A DNA stretch of 64,000 bases from Saccharothrix tamanrassetensis (GCF_014203665.1 NZ_JACHJN010000003.1:682001-746000), one strand, 5' to 3'; shown: positions 1-10,110, counted from the stretch's first letter. Notes: generated by a model from the sequence alone, not told the origin. Program-made: numbers and translations.

Positions 1-889
1 GCAGGGCGAGCGCCTGGCGTTTCCTGATTCGCTCCGCCGGTTGGTCGCGGTCGAGGGTGATCAGCCGGTTCAGCATGTCCTCCGCGGAGAACAGCCGCGG
101 CTTCGCCACCGTCGAGTCGCGGGCCGGTGACTCGAGCCGGAAGGCGTCGGGCGCCTGCATGAAGTGCCGCACCGTGCCCAACCCCGCAGCGTTCAACGCG
201 GGGCGTGCGTCGAGGGGCGGGTCGTAGAGGCGGACATCGCCCAAAGCGGCCATGTGCGTGAAGGTCCGGCCCTGCCGGTCCGATCCCCAGATGGAGGCCG
301 CAGCCTGCTCGTTGTCGAACAGGTGCAGGATCACGGCTTCGGCGACGAAGGCGTGTTCGGCGTGGAACAGCACGTGGTCGCCGACCCGGCGTGCGGCCAG
401 AGCTTTGGCCTTGGCGTGGTAGCCGTACTTCGGAGCCGTGTTGCCCCACAACTTCGCGACGCCGTCGGGGTAGAGGGCTTCGAGTGCGGCGAGGTCCGGC
501 CCGAGCGCCTCGGCGTGCTCTGCCAGTACGACGCCCTTCACGACGGTGTTGGCGAAGTGCGCAGCTCCGCCGTCGCGAAGGCCGCGCGGCTGGAGGAATA
601 CCCGACCAGGAGGAGCCATGCCCTCGACGCGGAAGCCGAGTGCGGCGAGGTGTCGTCCCACGGTGGCCCGACCGCCGCTGAACTCGTCGGGTGTCAGCGC
701 CGTGCCCGTCAGGTGCCTGTGCGCGACACCCACGATCGCTTTGGAGTCGTACCTCCTGCCGCCGTGGACGAGCAGGTACTGGCGTGCCTCGGCGTATCGG
801 TACTTGGCCAGGAATGCGTCCTTGCCCAGTTCGTCGTACTCGGCGATCGCGGCCGACACGTCCTGCCGGCGGACGTCTGCATACCCCAT
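1..889 (-). CDS. ScoMcrA-like modified-DNA reader / probable restriction endonuclease (partial, C-terminus off window)
   Basis: From ATG at 889 the minus strand is open for 296 codons to the window edge, so the C-terminus is missing. Residues about 12-88 match the N-terminal head domain of ScoMcrA-like endonucleases (AIAEYDELGKDAFLAKY, then a YDSKAIVG motif and a DEFSGG motif). Residues about 148-212 (a WGN motif, VGDHVLFH, then SIWGSDRQG) have the pattern of PUA/EVE/SRA-like readers that recognise modified bases. Family knowledge predicts an HNH or other nuclease domain further on, but it is not visible here. The gene begins 37 bp after the stop of the helicase gene on the same strand, so they probably form an operon. 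No clear Shine-Dalgarno precedes this ATG; no other in-frame start looks better. Confidence 0.7.
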   Translation of the reverse strand, partial: MGYADVRRQDVSAAIAEYDELGKDAFLAKYRYAEARQYLLVHGGRRYDSKAIVGVAHRHLTGTALTPDEFSGGRATVGRHLAALGFRVEGMAPPGRVFLQPRGLRDGGAAHFANTVVKGVVLAEHAEALGPDLAALEALYPDGVAKLWGNTAPKYGYHAKAKALAARRVGDHVLFHAEHAFVAEAVILHLFDNEQAAASIWGSDRQGRTFTHMAALGDVRLYDPPLDARPALNAAGLGTVRHFMQAPDAFRLESPARDSTVAKPRLFSAEDMLNRLITLDRDQPAERIRKRQALAL

Positions 890-926
890 GATCCGAGAAT
901 AGGAGGGAGCACCGACATCCCCGGGG

Positions 927-2774
927 TCAACACAGGCCGGCCAGGAAGCGCTGGGTCTCCGGGTCGGTGGAGTAGAGCCGGCAGCCCGACGTCGCGCGGC
1001 TCGCCAGGACCCAGTACGTGTTCAGGGCCAGTCGCAGGTAGCGGTCGGCCGGGAGGTTCTTCATGGCCGGGTCGTGGCTGCGCGCCGAGTCGGCGACCCA
1101 GCGGTTGTCACGGCGGACCAGGTCGGGGCCGAGGATCACGCCGCCGTAGTCGTACTCGAGGCCCTGGCTGGTGTAGATGCAGCCGACCTGGTCCTGGCCG
1201 CCGGGATCGGTCGCCCAGAAGGCCCGTTTCGGGGCGGTCACCTCGCCGTCGGGTCCTCGGTGCACCCGGCCGGCGTTCCACGGCCGCCGCCAGGTCCGCT
1301 CCACCCCGTGGTCGGTCCACGTGATGGCGATGTCGTCGTGGAGCGGTTCGTTCGCCGGGCGTTTGGGCCACTGCCAGCAGAAGCCCGCCGCGATCCGCGC
1401 GGTGTGGCCGGTCGCTCCGTGGTGTCGGATCCAGGCCTCCAGCTCGTCCGGGTCGCTCGCCACACCGGCGTCGTAGTCCGACCCCTGCCACGGTTCGGGC
1501 ACGCCGTCCGCGGACAGCAGCCGGCCGAGCCAGTTCAGGTAGGCCTGCGACCCGCCGCAGCGGAACTGGCTGGTCAGCTCGATGTGGCGGAAGTCCGCGC
1601 CTTCGCGCTCGGCGACGTGCCGCAGTTCCTCGACGGTGAAGCCCTCGTTCGGCCGGATCACTTGGCGCTCGTCCAGCAGGAACACGCTGACCGGAGCGTT
1701 CCTGACCAGTCGCGCGACCAGGTGCGGATCCCGCCTGAGCCGCTGCGCCTCGTCCACCAGCGGGATGATGCCCTTGCCGTTGTGCGAGTTGGGATACGCG
1801 AACAACCCTCTGGTGCGGTTCCGCTCGTCGAGCGCTCGTACGAGCTGGTCCATCAGGGTGCCCGACGGCGTGAGCAGACGGGCAGCCGGCGCCGACTCGA
1901 GGTTCGGGATGTCGGCGAGCAGCCGCAGCGCGACCACCGTCTTGCCGGTGCCGGGCCCGCCCGTGACCGCGATGACCCGCCTCCGACCCGCGAAGGCTTC
2001 GGCCACCGCGTGGACGACCCGTACCTGGGCGGCCTGCTGGGCACCGAGCAGAACGAACTCGGACCTCTGCGCCAGCACGGCGTCGAGCTCGGCGAACAGC
2101 TTCGGCGACGGCCTGTGCTCGACCGCGAGGAACCGGGCCAACTGCCCCTCGGCCGGCGACCGGAGATCGTCGCACCGCAACAGCGCGGCCAGCTCGTGCG
2201 GTTCGGTGTCGGTCAGTTCACCGCGGGACAGGATCGGGACGTCCCCGCTGCCCGATCGCCCTTCGACCTCTTCCCGCAGCCGAGTCGTCACGTCGATCCG
2301 AGCGTTGTGCAACACCGCGACGCCACGGAACTCGAGGTCCAGGGTGGCGTCCTCGAGCCACTTCTCCAGGTAGCTCCGGTACCCCGCCGCCTGGCGACAC
2401 GGGTGCACCCGCTCGACGCCGGGGGAGATCTCGACCTCCAGCCAGTCGGCCCGGCGGAACCGGTCCCACTGCTTGAGCTCCACGACGACCCCGGTCAGCC
2501 CGCCGTCCGGTCGAACGCCCAGCACCACGGCGTCGACCCGTTCACCGGTACCGGGCAACTCGAACTCGAACAGCAAGGCCAGGTCCGCCAACCCGGCCCG
2601 GAGCAGCGCACGCACCAGCGCCGGCCAGCTGTTGCGCCAACTGCCCACCTCGGCGTCGCCGGGCTTCTCACCCCGCCCGCGCCGGAACCGGTCGACGCAC
2701 GCGGCCACGAAGCCGTCGAGATCGGACCGCAACGCCTCACCAGCGTCCCGAACGGTGCCTGCGTACACGTGCAT
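927..2774 (-). CDS. DUF2075 superfamily 1 helicase with N-terminal PD-(D/E)XK-like nuclease domain
   Basis: This 615-residue protein has two parts. Near the N-terminus, Asp81 in RVDAVVLG and the triad Glu99-Leu-Lys101 in VVVELKQW have the spacing of a PD-(D/E)XK nuclease core. Residues about 265-610 are a DUF2075 (Schlafen group 3-like) helicase: Walker A GGPGTGKT at 272-279, a Walker B/DEAQ box at 341-344, ELTSQFRCGGSQAY, and a C-terminal YTSQGLEYDYGGV region. It would act on nucleic acid in the cytoplasm. DUF2075 helicases are often found in defence loci, and the next gene downstream encodes a McrA-like reader, so an anti-phage or restriction role is a reasonable inference. The nuclease assignment rests on the short motif only. 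Confidence 0.85.
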   Translation of the reverse strand: MHVYAGTVRDAGEALRSDLDGFVAACVDRFRRGRGEKPGDAEVGSWRNSWPALVRALLRAGLADLALLFEFELPGTGERVDAVVLGVRPDGGLTGVVVELKQWDRFRRADWLEVEISPGVERVHPCRQAAGYRSYLEKWLEDATLDLEFRGVAVLHNARIDVTTRLREEVEGRSGSGDVPILSRGELTDTEPHELAALLRCDDLRSPAEGQLARFLAVEHRPSPKLFAELDAVLAQRSEFVLLGAQQAAQVRVVHAVAEAFAGRRRVIAVTGGPGTGKTVVALRLLADIPNLESAPAARLLTPSGTLMDQLVRALDERNRTRGLFAYPNSHNGKGIIPLVDEAQRLRRDPHLVARLVRNAPVSVFLLDERQVIRPNEGFTVEELRHVAEREGADFRHIELTSQFRCGGSQAYLNWLGRLLSADGVPEPWQGSDYDAGVASDPDELEAWIRHHGATGHTARIAAGFCWQWPKRPANEPLHDDIAITWTDHGVERTWRRPWNAGRVHRGPDGEVTAPKRAFWATDPGGQDQVGCIYTSQGLEYDYGGVILGPDLVRRDNRWVADSARSHDPAMKNLPADRYLRLALNTYWVLASRATSGCRLYSTDPETQRFLAGLC

Positions 2775-2876
2775 GATCTACAGCTACCAAAGTCACCCGG
2801 CACTCGTGGGTCGTTCCGTCGAACGGATGCGCGGGCGGCCGAACGGGGTGTCGGGGTGGGTCGTTAGGATCGCCGG

Positions 2877-4676
2877 GTGGGGTCGCATGAGGTTCTGCGC
2901 CGGGTCTTCGGGTACGACTCGTACCGCGGAGATCAGCAGGAGATCGTCGAGCACGTCATCGGTGGCGGTGACGCGCTCGTTCTCATGCCCACGGGCGGTG
3001 GGAAGTCGTTGTGCTACCAGATTCCCTCGCTGGTCCGGGAAGGCGTCGGGGTCGTCGTCTCGCCGTTGATCGCGTTGATGCAGGACCAGGTCGACGCATT
3101 GCGCGATCTCGGGGTGCGGGCCGGGTTCCTGAATTCGACGCAGTACCCCGACGAACGGTCGCTGGTGGAGGCGGAGTTCCTCGCCGGCGAACTGGACCTG
3201 CTCTACCTCGCGCCGGAGCGGTTGCGGGTGGAGCAGACCGTCCGGTTGTTGGAGCGGGGGAAGATCGCGCTGTTCGCGATCGACGAGGCGCACTGCGTCG
3301 CGCAGTGGGGGCACGACTTCCGTCCCGACTACCTCGCCCTCTCCCACCTGCACGAACGGTGGCCCGACGTGCCTCGGGTGGCGTTGACGGCCACCGCCAC
3401 CGCGGCCACCCACGCGGAGATCGCCGAGCGGTTGAAGCTGGCGGACGCGAAGCACTTCGTGGCCAGTTTCGACCGGCCGAACATCCAGTACCGGATCGTT
3501 CCCAAGAACGAGCCGAAGAAGCAGCTGCTGGAACTGCTGCGCAACGAGCACGACGGCGACGCGGGAATCGTCTACTGCCTGTCCCGCAACTCGGTGGAGA
3601 AGACCGCCGAATTCCTCAACCAGAACGGCGTCAAAGCGCTTCCCTATCACGCCGGGCTGGATTCCGGGACGCGGGCGAAGAACCAGTCCCGATTCCTGCG
3701 CGAAGACGGTCTGGTGATGGTGGCGACCATCGCGTTCGGCATGGGCATCGACAAGCCGGACGTCCGGTTCGTCGCGCACCTCGACCTGCCGAAGTCCGTG
3801 GAGGGCTACTACCAGGAGACCGGGCGCGCCGGCCGGGACGGGCTGCCGTCCACCGCCTGGCTCGCCTACGGCCTCCAGGACGTCGTGCAGCAGCGCAAGA
3901 TGATCGAGGACTCGGACGGCGACCAGCAGCACCGCCGCCGCCTGGTCGCCCACCTGGACGCGATGCTGGCGCTGTGCGAGACCGTCGAGTGCCGCCGCGT
4001 GCAGCTGCTCGAGTACTTCGGGCAGGGCGGCGAGCCGTGCGGCAACTGCGACACCTGCCTCGTGCCGCCGGAGACCTGGGACGGCACGGTGCCCGCGCAG
4101 AAGGTGCTGTCCACCGTGTACCGCCTGAAGAACGAGCGCCGGCAGAAGTTCGGCGCCGGGCAGACCATCGACATCCTGCTGGGGCGCAAGACCGCCAAGG
4201 TGATCCAGTTCGACCACGACACCCTCTCGGTGTTCGGCATCGGCACCGAGCTGAACGAGAGCGGCTGGCGCGGCGTCGTCCGGCAGCTGCTCGCGCAGGG
4301 CCTGCTGGCCGTCGAAGGGGAGTACTCGACCCTCGTCCTCACCCCCGGCAGCGAGGAGGTCCTCTACCGGGGCCGCAAGGTGCTCATGCGGCGCGAGCCG
4401 GAGCGGGCCGCGAAGGTCAGGACGGCCAAGCCCAAGAAGGGCGAACCGGTCGACATGCCCGCCGAGGCCGCGCCGGTGTTCGAACGCCTGCGGGCGTGGC
4501 GCGCCGCGACGGCCAAGGAGCAGGGCGTCCCGGCCTACGTGATCTTCCACGACGCCACGCTGCGGCAGATCGCCGCGAACGCGCCCGGCACGCTGGCCGA
4601 GCTGGGCACGGTCAACGGGGTCGGCGAGAACAAGCTGTCCAAGTACGGGCAGCAGATCCTGGACACGCTGGCGTGA
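2877..4676 (+). CDS. recQ: ATP-dependent DNA helicase RecQ
   Basis: This 599-residue protein has the full RecQ layout. Walker A PTGGGKS is at residues 38-44, the IDEAHC box is near 133, TATAT follows, and helicase motif VI reads [11 protein letters not shown] zinc-binding segment with CGNCDTC, a winged-helix RQC region and a C-terminal HRDC domain (about 515-599) follow. It unwinds DNA in recombinational repair and at stalled forks. The start is a GTG (VGSHEVLRR), 102 bp from the divergent helicase gene. Its stop overlaps the next gene's GTG by 4 bp (GTGA), implying translational coupling. Confidence 0.96.
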   Translation: MGSHEVLRRVFGYDSYRGDQQEIVEHVIGGGDALVLMPTGGGKSLCYQIPSLVREGVGVVVSPLIALMQDQVDALRDLGVRAGFLNSTQYPDERSLVEAEFLAGELDLLYLAPERLRVEQTVRLLERGKIALFAIDEAHCVAQWGHDFRPDYLALSHLHERWPDVPRVALTATATAATHAEIAERLKLADAKHFVASFDRPNIQYRIVPKNEPKKQLLELLRNEHDGDAGIVYCLSRNSVEKTAEFLNQNGVKALPYHAGLDSGTRAKNQSRFLREDGLVMVATIAFGMGIDKPDVRFVAHLDLPKSVEGYYQETGRAGRDGLPSTAWLAYGLQDVVQQRKMIEDSDGDQQHRRRLVAHLDAMLALCETVECRRVQLLEYFGQGGEPCGNCDTCLVPPETWDGTVPAQKVLSTVYRLKNERRQKFGAGQTIDILLGRKTAKVIQFDHDTLSVFGIGTELNESGWRGVVRQLLAQGLLAVEGEYSTLVLTPGSEEVLYRGRKVLMRREPERAAKVRTAKPKKGEPVDMPAEAAPVFERLRAWRAATAKEQGVPAYVIFHDATLRQIAANAPGTLAELGTVNGVGENKLSKYGQQILDTLA

Positions 4677-5482
4677 CCGGGCTGCGGGCCGACTGCGAGC
4701 GGTGCTTCGGGCTGTGCTGCGTGGTGCCGGCGTTCGCCAAGTCGTCCGACTTCGCGATCGACAAGCCCGCCCGCACGCCGTGCCGCAACCTGGCCGCGGA
4801 CTTCGGCTGCGGCATCCACACCCGGCTGCGGGAACGGGGTTTCCGCGGCTGCACGGTCTACGACTGCTTCGGCGCGGGCCAGCAGGTCGCCCAGGTCACC
4901 TTCGGCGGGCGCAGCTGGCGGGACGCCCCGGAGACCGCCGAGCTGATGTTCGACGTCTTCCCGGTGGTGCGCGAGCTGCACGAACTGCTCTGGTACCTGA
5001 CCGAGGCGCTCCGCCTGGACGCACCGGGACTGCACCACGCGCTCGCCGTGGCGAAGGCGGACATCGAGGAGCGGACCGCCGGCTCGCCGGAGGAGCTGGC
5101 GGGGACGGACGTCGAACCGGTCTGGCGCACGGTGAGCGCGCTGCTGGAGCAGGTCAGCGAGCACGTCCGGGCCTCCGCGACCGGGTCCGGGGGCAAAGCG
5201 GGCCGGAAGTCCAAGCGGGGCGCGGACCTCATCGGGAAGAACCTCGCCGGGGCCGACCTGCGCGGGGTGGACCTCCGGGGCGCGTACCTGATCGGCGCGA
5301 ACCTCTCCCGCGCGGACCTGCGGTTGGCCGATCTGATCGGCGCGGACCTGCGCGGCGCGGACCTGTCGGGAGCCGATCTCCGCGAGGCGCTGTTCGTCAC
5401 CCAGGTGCAGGTCGACGCAGCCAAGGGCGACGACCGGACCGCCCTCCCGCCGACGTTGACCCGACCGGGCCACTGGCCCTAG
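4673..5482 (+). CDS. Pentapeptide-repeat protein with N-terminal YkgJ-like cysteine cluster
   Basis: The gene starts at a GTG overlapping the recQ stop (GTGA, 4673-4676) and encodes 269 residues. The N-terminus carries CERCFGLCC (Cys8, 11, 15, 16) and four further cysteines by about residue 65; a CxxCxxxCC pattern is typical of the YkgJ-type zinc/iron-chelating domain. Residues about 180-250 are a run of roughly a dozen A(D/N)LxG pentapeptides, which fold into a right-handed beta helix. The molecular role is unknown; coupling to recQ suggests co-expression. Its stop overlaps by a few bases that of the convergent TetR gene. Confidence 0.85.
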   Translation: MTGLRADCERCFGLCCVVPAFAKSSDFAIDKPARTPCRNLAADFGCGIHTRLRERGFRGCTVYDCFGAGQQVAQVTFGGRSWRDAPETAELMFDVFPVVRELHELLWYLTEALRLDAPGLHHALAVAKADIEERTAGSPEELAGTDVEPVWRTVSALLEQVSEHVRASATGSGGKAGRKSKRGADLIGKNLAGADLRGVDLRGAYLIGANLSRADLRLADLIGADLRGADLSGADLREALFVTQVQVDAAKGDDRTALPPTLTRPGHWP

Positions 5483-6084
5483 AGGCGCGCCAGAGCCCCT
5501 TCCACGACGTCCTCCAACGCCCGACGGTCGTGCGTCACCTTGCCGAGCACCCGCAACCCGTAATACGTGCTGAGGAAGAACCGGGCGCACACCAACGGAT
5601 CCACGTCGCGGCGCAGCTCACCGTCGTGCTGGCCCAATGCGATGAGGTGGCACACCGCCCCCTCCAACCGCTCGAATTGCCGCCGCACCTGCTGCGCCAC
5701 CAGGTCGTCGGTGCCGCCCGCGTCCACGGCGGCGTTGATCGCCAGGCAGCCGCGCCGGTCCGGGTCGGCCAAATCGGTGTCGATGACGGCCAGCATCAGC
5801 GCGCGCAGCCGGTCCTTCGCCGTGCCGGGGCCTTCCAGGATGGTGCGCTGCCCGCCGAACCCGAGTTCGGCGTACCGGCGCAGCGCCCGCTCGTACAGCC
5901 CGTGCTTGCTGCCGTAGGCGTTGTAGAGGCTGCCCCGCCCCAGACCCGTGCACGCGCACAGGTCCTCCGTCGAAGTGGCCTCGTACCCCTTCGACCAGAA
6001 CACCTCCATCGCGGCGTCCACGACCGCCGCGTCGTCGAAAGCCCGTGGCCTGCCCACGATGTCGGAGCGTAGCCGGTCCGACAC
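5479..6084 (-). CDS. TetR/AcrR-family transcriptional regulator
   Basis: This 201-residue protein has a typical TetR helix-turn-helix at about residues 12-55 (GRPRAFDD, then [20 protein letters not shown]). The C-terminal part is an all-helical ligand-binding domain containing [13 protein letters not shown], common in the subgroup controlling small-molecule export or oxidoreductases. The GTG at 6084 is used here; a second GTG at 6057 (VGRPRAF) is possible. It is divergent from the APC permease, so it probably represses itself and that transporter. The ligand is unknown. Confidence 0.9.
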   Translation of the reverse strand: MSDRLRSDIVGRPRAFDDAAVVDAAMEVFWSKGYEATSTEDLCACTGLGRGSLYNAYGSKHGLYERALRRYAELGFGGQRTILEGPGTAKDRLRALMLAVIDTDLADPDRRGCLAINAAVDAGGTDDLVAQQVRRQFERLEGAVCHLIALGQHDGELRRDVDPLVCARFFLSTYYGLRVLGKVTHDRRALEDVVEGALARL

Positions 6085-6098
6085 GCGGAGAAGAGCAG

Positions 6099-7445
6099 GT
6101 GAGACTATCCGCGACCGCCCGGAGTGCGGGAGGCTCTCTCGTTGTGGGCGAAAAGATCACGGGCTTAACCGTCGCGCAGGGCACCGCGATGTACGTCGGC
6201 GCGGTGCTGGGCACGGGAGTGATCGCGGTGCCCGCGCTCGCCGCGCAGGTGGCCGGTCCCGCGTCGCTGATCGCCTGGCTCTGTCTGGTAATGGTGTCCG
6301 CGCCGCTGGCCGCCACGTTCGCCGCGCTGGGTGCGCGCCACCCGGACGCGGGCGGTGTGTCGACCTACGCCCGCCTGGCCTTCGGTGAACGCGCGGCCAC
6401 GGTGGTGGGCTGGTGCTTCTTCTTCGCCGTGCCGCCGGGCACGACGGCGTCCGCGCTGTTCGCCGGTTCGTACGTGGCGGACGCGGTCGGCGGTGGGCGG
6501 GTCGCCCAGGTCGGCACCGCGGTGGTGCTGATGACGCTGGTCGCCTCCACCAACTGGGCGGGTCTGCGTGCGTCGGGACGGATGCAGCTCGCGCTGGCCG
6601 GGATGCTCGTGCTGCTCGTGCTCGGGGCGGTCGCGCTGTCCGCGCCGATGATGAACCCGGCGAACCTGGAACCGTTCGCCCCCAACGGGTGGACCGCGAT
6701 CGGACCGGCCGCCGCGCTGCTGGTGTGGAGCTTCGCCGGCTGGGAGGCGATCACGCACCTGGCTCAGGAGTTCGGCAAGCCGCAACGCGACCTGCCGCGC
6801 GCGGTCGGGTTCGCGGTGCTCATCGTGGCCGGGCTGTACCTGTCCGTCGCGTTCGCCACGGTCGCCGTGCTCGGCGCGGACGCCGATTCCGAGGCGCCGC
6901 TGGGCGAGCTGCTGGCACGGGCGTTGGGCGGCGACCTGAAGGTGTTCGCGGCGGTCGTGGCCGTGCTGCTGACCGTCGGATCGATGAACGCCTACTACGC
7001 GGGCAGCGCGAAGCTGGGTGCGGCGCTGAGCCGGGACGGGGCGTTCCCGCGCAGGCTGTCCGGCGGCAGTGTGGCGGGCGAGGTGCCGCGGCGCAGTCTC
7101 GCGCTGCTGGTGGGTCTGTCGTTCGTGATCCTGGTGGTGGTCGTGGTGACCGGAGCGGGCATCAAGCTGTTGGTGCTGCTGACCACCGGGCAGTTCGTCG
7201 CGGTGTACGTGATCGGGGCGGCGGCGGCCGTGCGGCTGCTTCCCCGGCGCAGCAAGGCCCGCTACACGGCGGTGCTCGCGCTGGCCGGGGTGTTGCTGCT
7301 GCTCGTGGTGTCCGGCGTCTACATGCTGCTGCCCGCACTGGTTGCCGTGCTGGCGCTGCTGTTCCTGCGCTGGAACCGCCGTCGGCGCGGTTCGCTGGAC
7401 CCGGACGGCAACCTCTCGGCGGTGGAGCTACGTCGACGGACGTAG
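6099..7445 (+). CDS. APC-family amino acid permease
   Basis: The protein is 448 residues from this GTG and is hydrophobic throughout, with about 12 membrane helices. The N-terminal helix region GAVLGTGVIAVPALAA is the conserved glycine-rich segment of APC superfamily transporters, where substrate binds. A second GTG at 6144 (VGEKITGL), behind GGGAGG at 6128-6133, is an equally good start and would leave a 60-bp divergent promoter. It probably imports or exports an amino acid or amine. The divergent TetR gene is its likely regulator. Confidence 0.9.
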   Translation: MRLSATARSAGGSLVVGEKITGLTVAQGTAMYVGAVLGTGVIAVPALAAQVAGPASLIAWLCLVMVSAPLAATFAALGARHPDAGGVSTYARLAFGERAATVVGWCFFFAVPPGTTASALFAGSYVADAVGGGRVAQVGTAVVLMTLVASTNWAGLRASGRMQLALAGMLVLLVLGAVALSAPMMNPANLEPFAPNGWTAIGPAAALLVWSFAGWEAITHLAQEFGKPQRDLPRAVGFAVLIVAGLYLSVAFATVAVLGADADSEAPLGELLARALGGDLKVFAAVVAVLLTVGSMNAYYAGSAKLGAALSRDGAFPRRLSGGSVAGEVPRRSLALLVGLSFVILVVVVVTGAGIKLLVLLTTGQFVAVYVIGAAAAVRLLPRRSKARYTAVLALAGVLLLLVVSGVYMLLPALVAVLALLFLRWNRRRRGSLDPDGNLSAVELRRRT

Positions 7446-7505
7446 CCGCGCGGACCGCCGCACGACGGACGTGGTGACAAGCCCCGCACCGGCATCCTTC
7501 ACCGC

Positions 7506-8006
7506 ATGGAGCCATCGCCCACCGCGAAGTCGCGGCCCACCCGGAAGCCACCGCCCGCGGTGAAGTTACCGCCCACCGCGCGCAAGACCTCGGTCCTGCT
7601 GCACGTCGTCTCGTCCGTCGGCTGGCTCGGCGTGACGGTCGGGAACCTCGTCCTGGCGCTCGTCGCGTTCGACCGACCCGAGCTCTACCAGGCGATGGCG
7701 CTGCTGGGCGACTACGTCGTGCTGCCGATGGGCCTGGTGTCGCTGGCGACCGGGGTCGTGGTGTCCGTGGGCACGAAGTGGGGCCTGGTGAAGCACCGCT
7801 GGGTGCTGGTGAAGTTCGTGCTCACGGTGATCGCCGTGGTGGCCACGACGTTCGCGCTGCGATCCGGCCTGCACGACGCGGCGGACGGCACGGTCGGCAC
7901 GGCGGGCACGGACGTGCTGGTCGCGTCGTGCGTGTCGTTGACGATCTACACGTTCAACACCGTGCTGTCGGTGTTCAAGCCGTGGGGTCGGACCCGGTGG
8001 GGCTGA
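7506..8006 (+). CDS. DUF2269-like integral membrane protein
   Basis: This 166-residue protein has a Lys/Pro-rich N-terminal tail of about 25 residues followed by four predicted membrane helices (TSVLLHVVSSVGWLGV, YVVLPMGLVSLATGVVV, WVLVKFVLTVIAVVAT, then a C-terminal helix). The HVVSSVGWLG segment resembles DUF2269 proteins, whose function is unknown. The last 32 bp overlap the 3' end of the convergent NACHT gene. Confidence 0.75.
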   Translation: MEPSPTAKSRPTRKPPPAVKLPPTARKTSVLLHVVSSVGWLGVTVGNLVLALVAFDRPELYQAMALLGDYVVLPMGLVSLATGVVVSVGTKWGLVKHRWVLVKFVLTVIAVVATTFALRSGLHDAADGTVGTAGTDVLVASCVSLTIYTFNTVLSVFKPWGRTRWG

Positions 8007-9981
8007 GGCCCTCCCACCGGCGTTCCACGGTCGCGCCCAGCTCGACGGGGTCGCACTCGGCCACGTGGTCGCGCACTACGGAGTGCGGGAAGCGGTGGTC
8101 GTCGACGAGCAGCACCCGGTCTCGCGCGGACTGGATGATCGCCTTGCGCCGCAACGGGAACTCGTCCAGCGCCAGCGGTTTCGCGAGCAGTTCGGCGACC
8201 GGCTCGAACGGCCGGGCGGCCACCGGGGTCACCGCGAGCCCGATGAGCAGCCCGGTCACCGGCCCGATCGCCTGCCACTGCGGCGCGGCGCCCAGGCCGG
8301 CCGCGAGCCCGACCCCGGCCAGGCCCGCCACCGGTAACGAGCGCAGGCCGCGGCCCGCCGGAGGAAGGTCGCGCAGGCTCTCCCACAACTCGGTCAGCCC
8401 GCCGGTGAACACGCCGACCGCCGCACCCGCGCACAGCCCGATCCCCAGGGCCGTCAACAGGTCCGCCGACGGTCCGGTCCAGATCATCACGCCCGCCGGC
8501 AGCAGCGCACCCGCCACCGCCCAGTACCGGTCCCGCGTCACGCCCAACGCCACCAGGAACGTGACGGCCGGCACGAACCCGAACGCCGCGTACTCCGGCC
8601 AGCGCGCCACCTGGGCGCCCAACCACCTGCCCGCCGACGACAACGCGCCGACGCACACCGCGCCGGCGACGAAGCCCGTTGCCGCCCAACGCAGACCGCG
8701 TGACCGGTCGCCCACCGGGGCGGGAAAGCGCCCCTGCCGCAACCCGATCGTGCCCACCGCCGCGACCGCACCGGTCGTCAGCCCGAACTCCAGCCCGAGG
8801 ACCAGGCACAGCGCCGTCGCCGCACCGGCCAGCGCACCCGGCCCGGCCCGCCGGAACAGCCGCCACACCGCCGGCGCGCCGACGAAGTCCAGCCACACCT
8901 CCCGGCGCGGCAGCCGGTGCCGGGCGGCCAGGTCGGCCCGGCGGCGGGCGATCCGGGCCAGGAAGCGCAACGCGCGCAGCGTGCGTTCCGCGCGCCCCGG
9001 CCCCCGTGCGGCCGACTCGACCAGGTACGTGTCCAGCACACCGCGGTACTCCGCCCGGCCCGCCCGGTAGGCCAGCGCCAGCAGCCCGAACGCCAGTGGC
9101 GTGCGCACCTCCTCCCACACGTCCGGGTCCTTGGCCAACACCTCGTGCAGCCCGTCCAGCCGAGGTCCGCAGGCGGCGATCAGGTCGAGCACGTCGGTGC
9201 GCCGCAACGGTTCCACGTGCACCACGTCGTAGCGCGGCAGCCGCAGGTAGTCGTCGGTGGAGCAGCACAGCACCACCTGCGGCAGCTTCAGCGCGGTGAT
9301 CCACGCCAGGCACTCGGCCCGGTCCGCCTCGGGCACGTCGTCCAGCCCGTCGAACAGCACGGTCAGCCGCCGGTCCCGCAGCCAGGTCCGGCCCAGCCGC
9401 GCCCCGATCCGGTACCGCCGGGCGAGCGTGGCGAGCAGCCACTCGCCGAAGTCCTCGTCGCGCCGCCACGTGCCCAGTTCGACCAGCACGGGCACCGGCC
9501 GGCCCTCGTCGCCCTTCGCGCGGTTGAGCAGCGTCTCGGCCAGTTCCAGCAGGAGGGTCGTCTTGCCCGCGCCCGGCTCTCCGGTCACCACCAGCGGCGC
9601 TTTGACCCGGGTCGGCAGCCGCGGCCCGATCCGGGGCGCGACACCGAGCTTGAGCCGCACCTGCTCGGCCAGCGACCCGTCCTGGCGGGCCCGGACGTAC
9701 CGCTCCACCCGCTCCAGCGCGGCGGTGCGGTTGGCCGGGTGCGCGGGCCGGCGCTGCACGAGCACGGCGCTGAGCGGTTCCCACACGGCGAGCGCGACGG
9801 TGACCGCCGACAGCAGCACCAGCGACGGCCACAGCCACGTCGCGTACGGCCCGAGCACGCGGGGCGCGGAACCGCCGGTCGCCGCGTTGATGGCGATCGG
9901 CAGGAGCACCAGACACGTCACGCCACCCGCGCCGATCAGAGCGATCAGGCGCGAGGTGCGGGCGAGTCTCCGGTGGTCCAT
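7975..9981 (-). CDS. NACHT-domain STAND NTPase with membrane segments
   Basis: This 668-residue protein starts with two membrane helices (residues about 13-32 and 48-66). A NACHT module follows: Walker A GEPGAGKTT near residue 135 and a Walker B LFDGLDDVPEADR near 210 with the doubled acidic residues typical of NACHT. The C-terminal part (about 385-600) is rich in hydrophobic helices instead of leucine-rich repeats. STAND ATPases are signal-activated switches, and several bacterial NACHT proteins protect against phage; that role here is inference. No effector gene is adjacent. The opposite reading frames over this region are non-coding shadows. Confidence 0.88.
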   Translation of the reverse strand: MDHRRLARTSRLIALIGAGGVTCLVLLPIAINAATGGSAPRVLGPYATWLWPSLVLLSAVTVALAVWEPLSAVLVQRRPAHPANRTAALERVERYVRARQDGSLAEQVRLKLGVAPRIGPRLPTRVKAPLVVTGEPGAGKTTLLLELAETLLNRAKGDEGRPVPVLVELGTWRRDEDFGEWLLATLARRYRIGARLGRTWLRDRRLTVLFDGLDDVPEADRAECLAWITALKLPQVVLCCSTDDYLRLPRYDVVHVEPLRRTDVLDLIAACGPRLDGLHEVLAKDPDVWEEVRTPLAFGLLALAYRAGRAEYRGVLDTYLVESAARGPGRAERTLRALRFLARIARRRADLAARHRLPRREVWLDFVGAPAVWRLFRRAGPGALAGAATALCLVLGLEFGLTTGAVAAVGTIGLRQGRFPAPVGDRSRGLRWAATGFVAGAVCVGALSSAGRWLGAQVARWPEYAAFGFVPAVTFLVALGVTRDRYWAVAGALLPAGVMIWTGPSADLLTALGIGLCAGAAVGVFTGGLTELWESLRDLPPAGRGLRSLPVAGLAGVGLAAGLGAAPQWQAIGPVTGLLIGLAVTPVAARPFEPVAELLAKPLALDEFPLRRKAIIQSARDRVLLVDDHRFPHSVVRDHVAECDPVELGATVERRWEGLSPTGSDPTA

Positions 9982-10110
9982 GTGCCCCTTCCGCAGGTCG
10001 CAACGACGGTAACGGCGTTTGCGGTCCCGTGGTAGGGAACTTCTCGTGGCTTCGCGGTCACTGCCGGCGATTGCTCCGAACGGCGGCGTCGCCGGAGCCG
10101 CCGGACGTCG

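Noticed and set aside
164-1324. Long plus-strand open frame across the left-edge genes
   Set aside because: It lies opposite two domain-bearing minus-strand genes and its translation has no domain; such frames are common in G+C-rich DNA.
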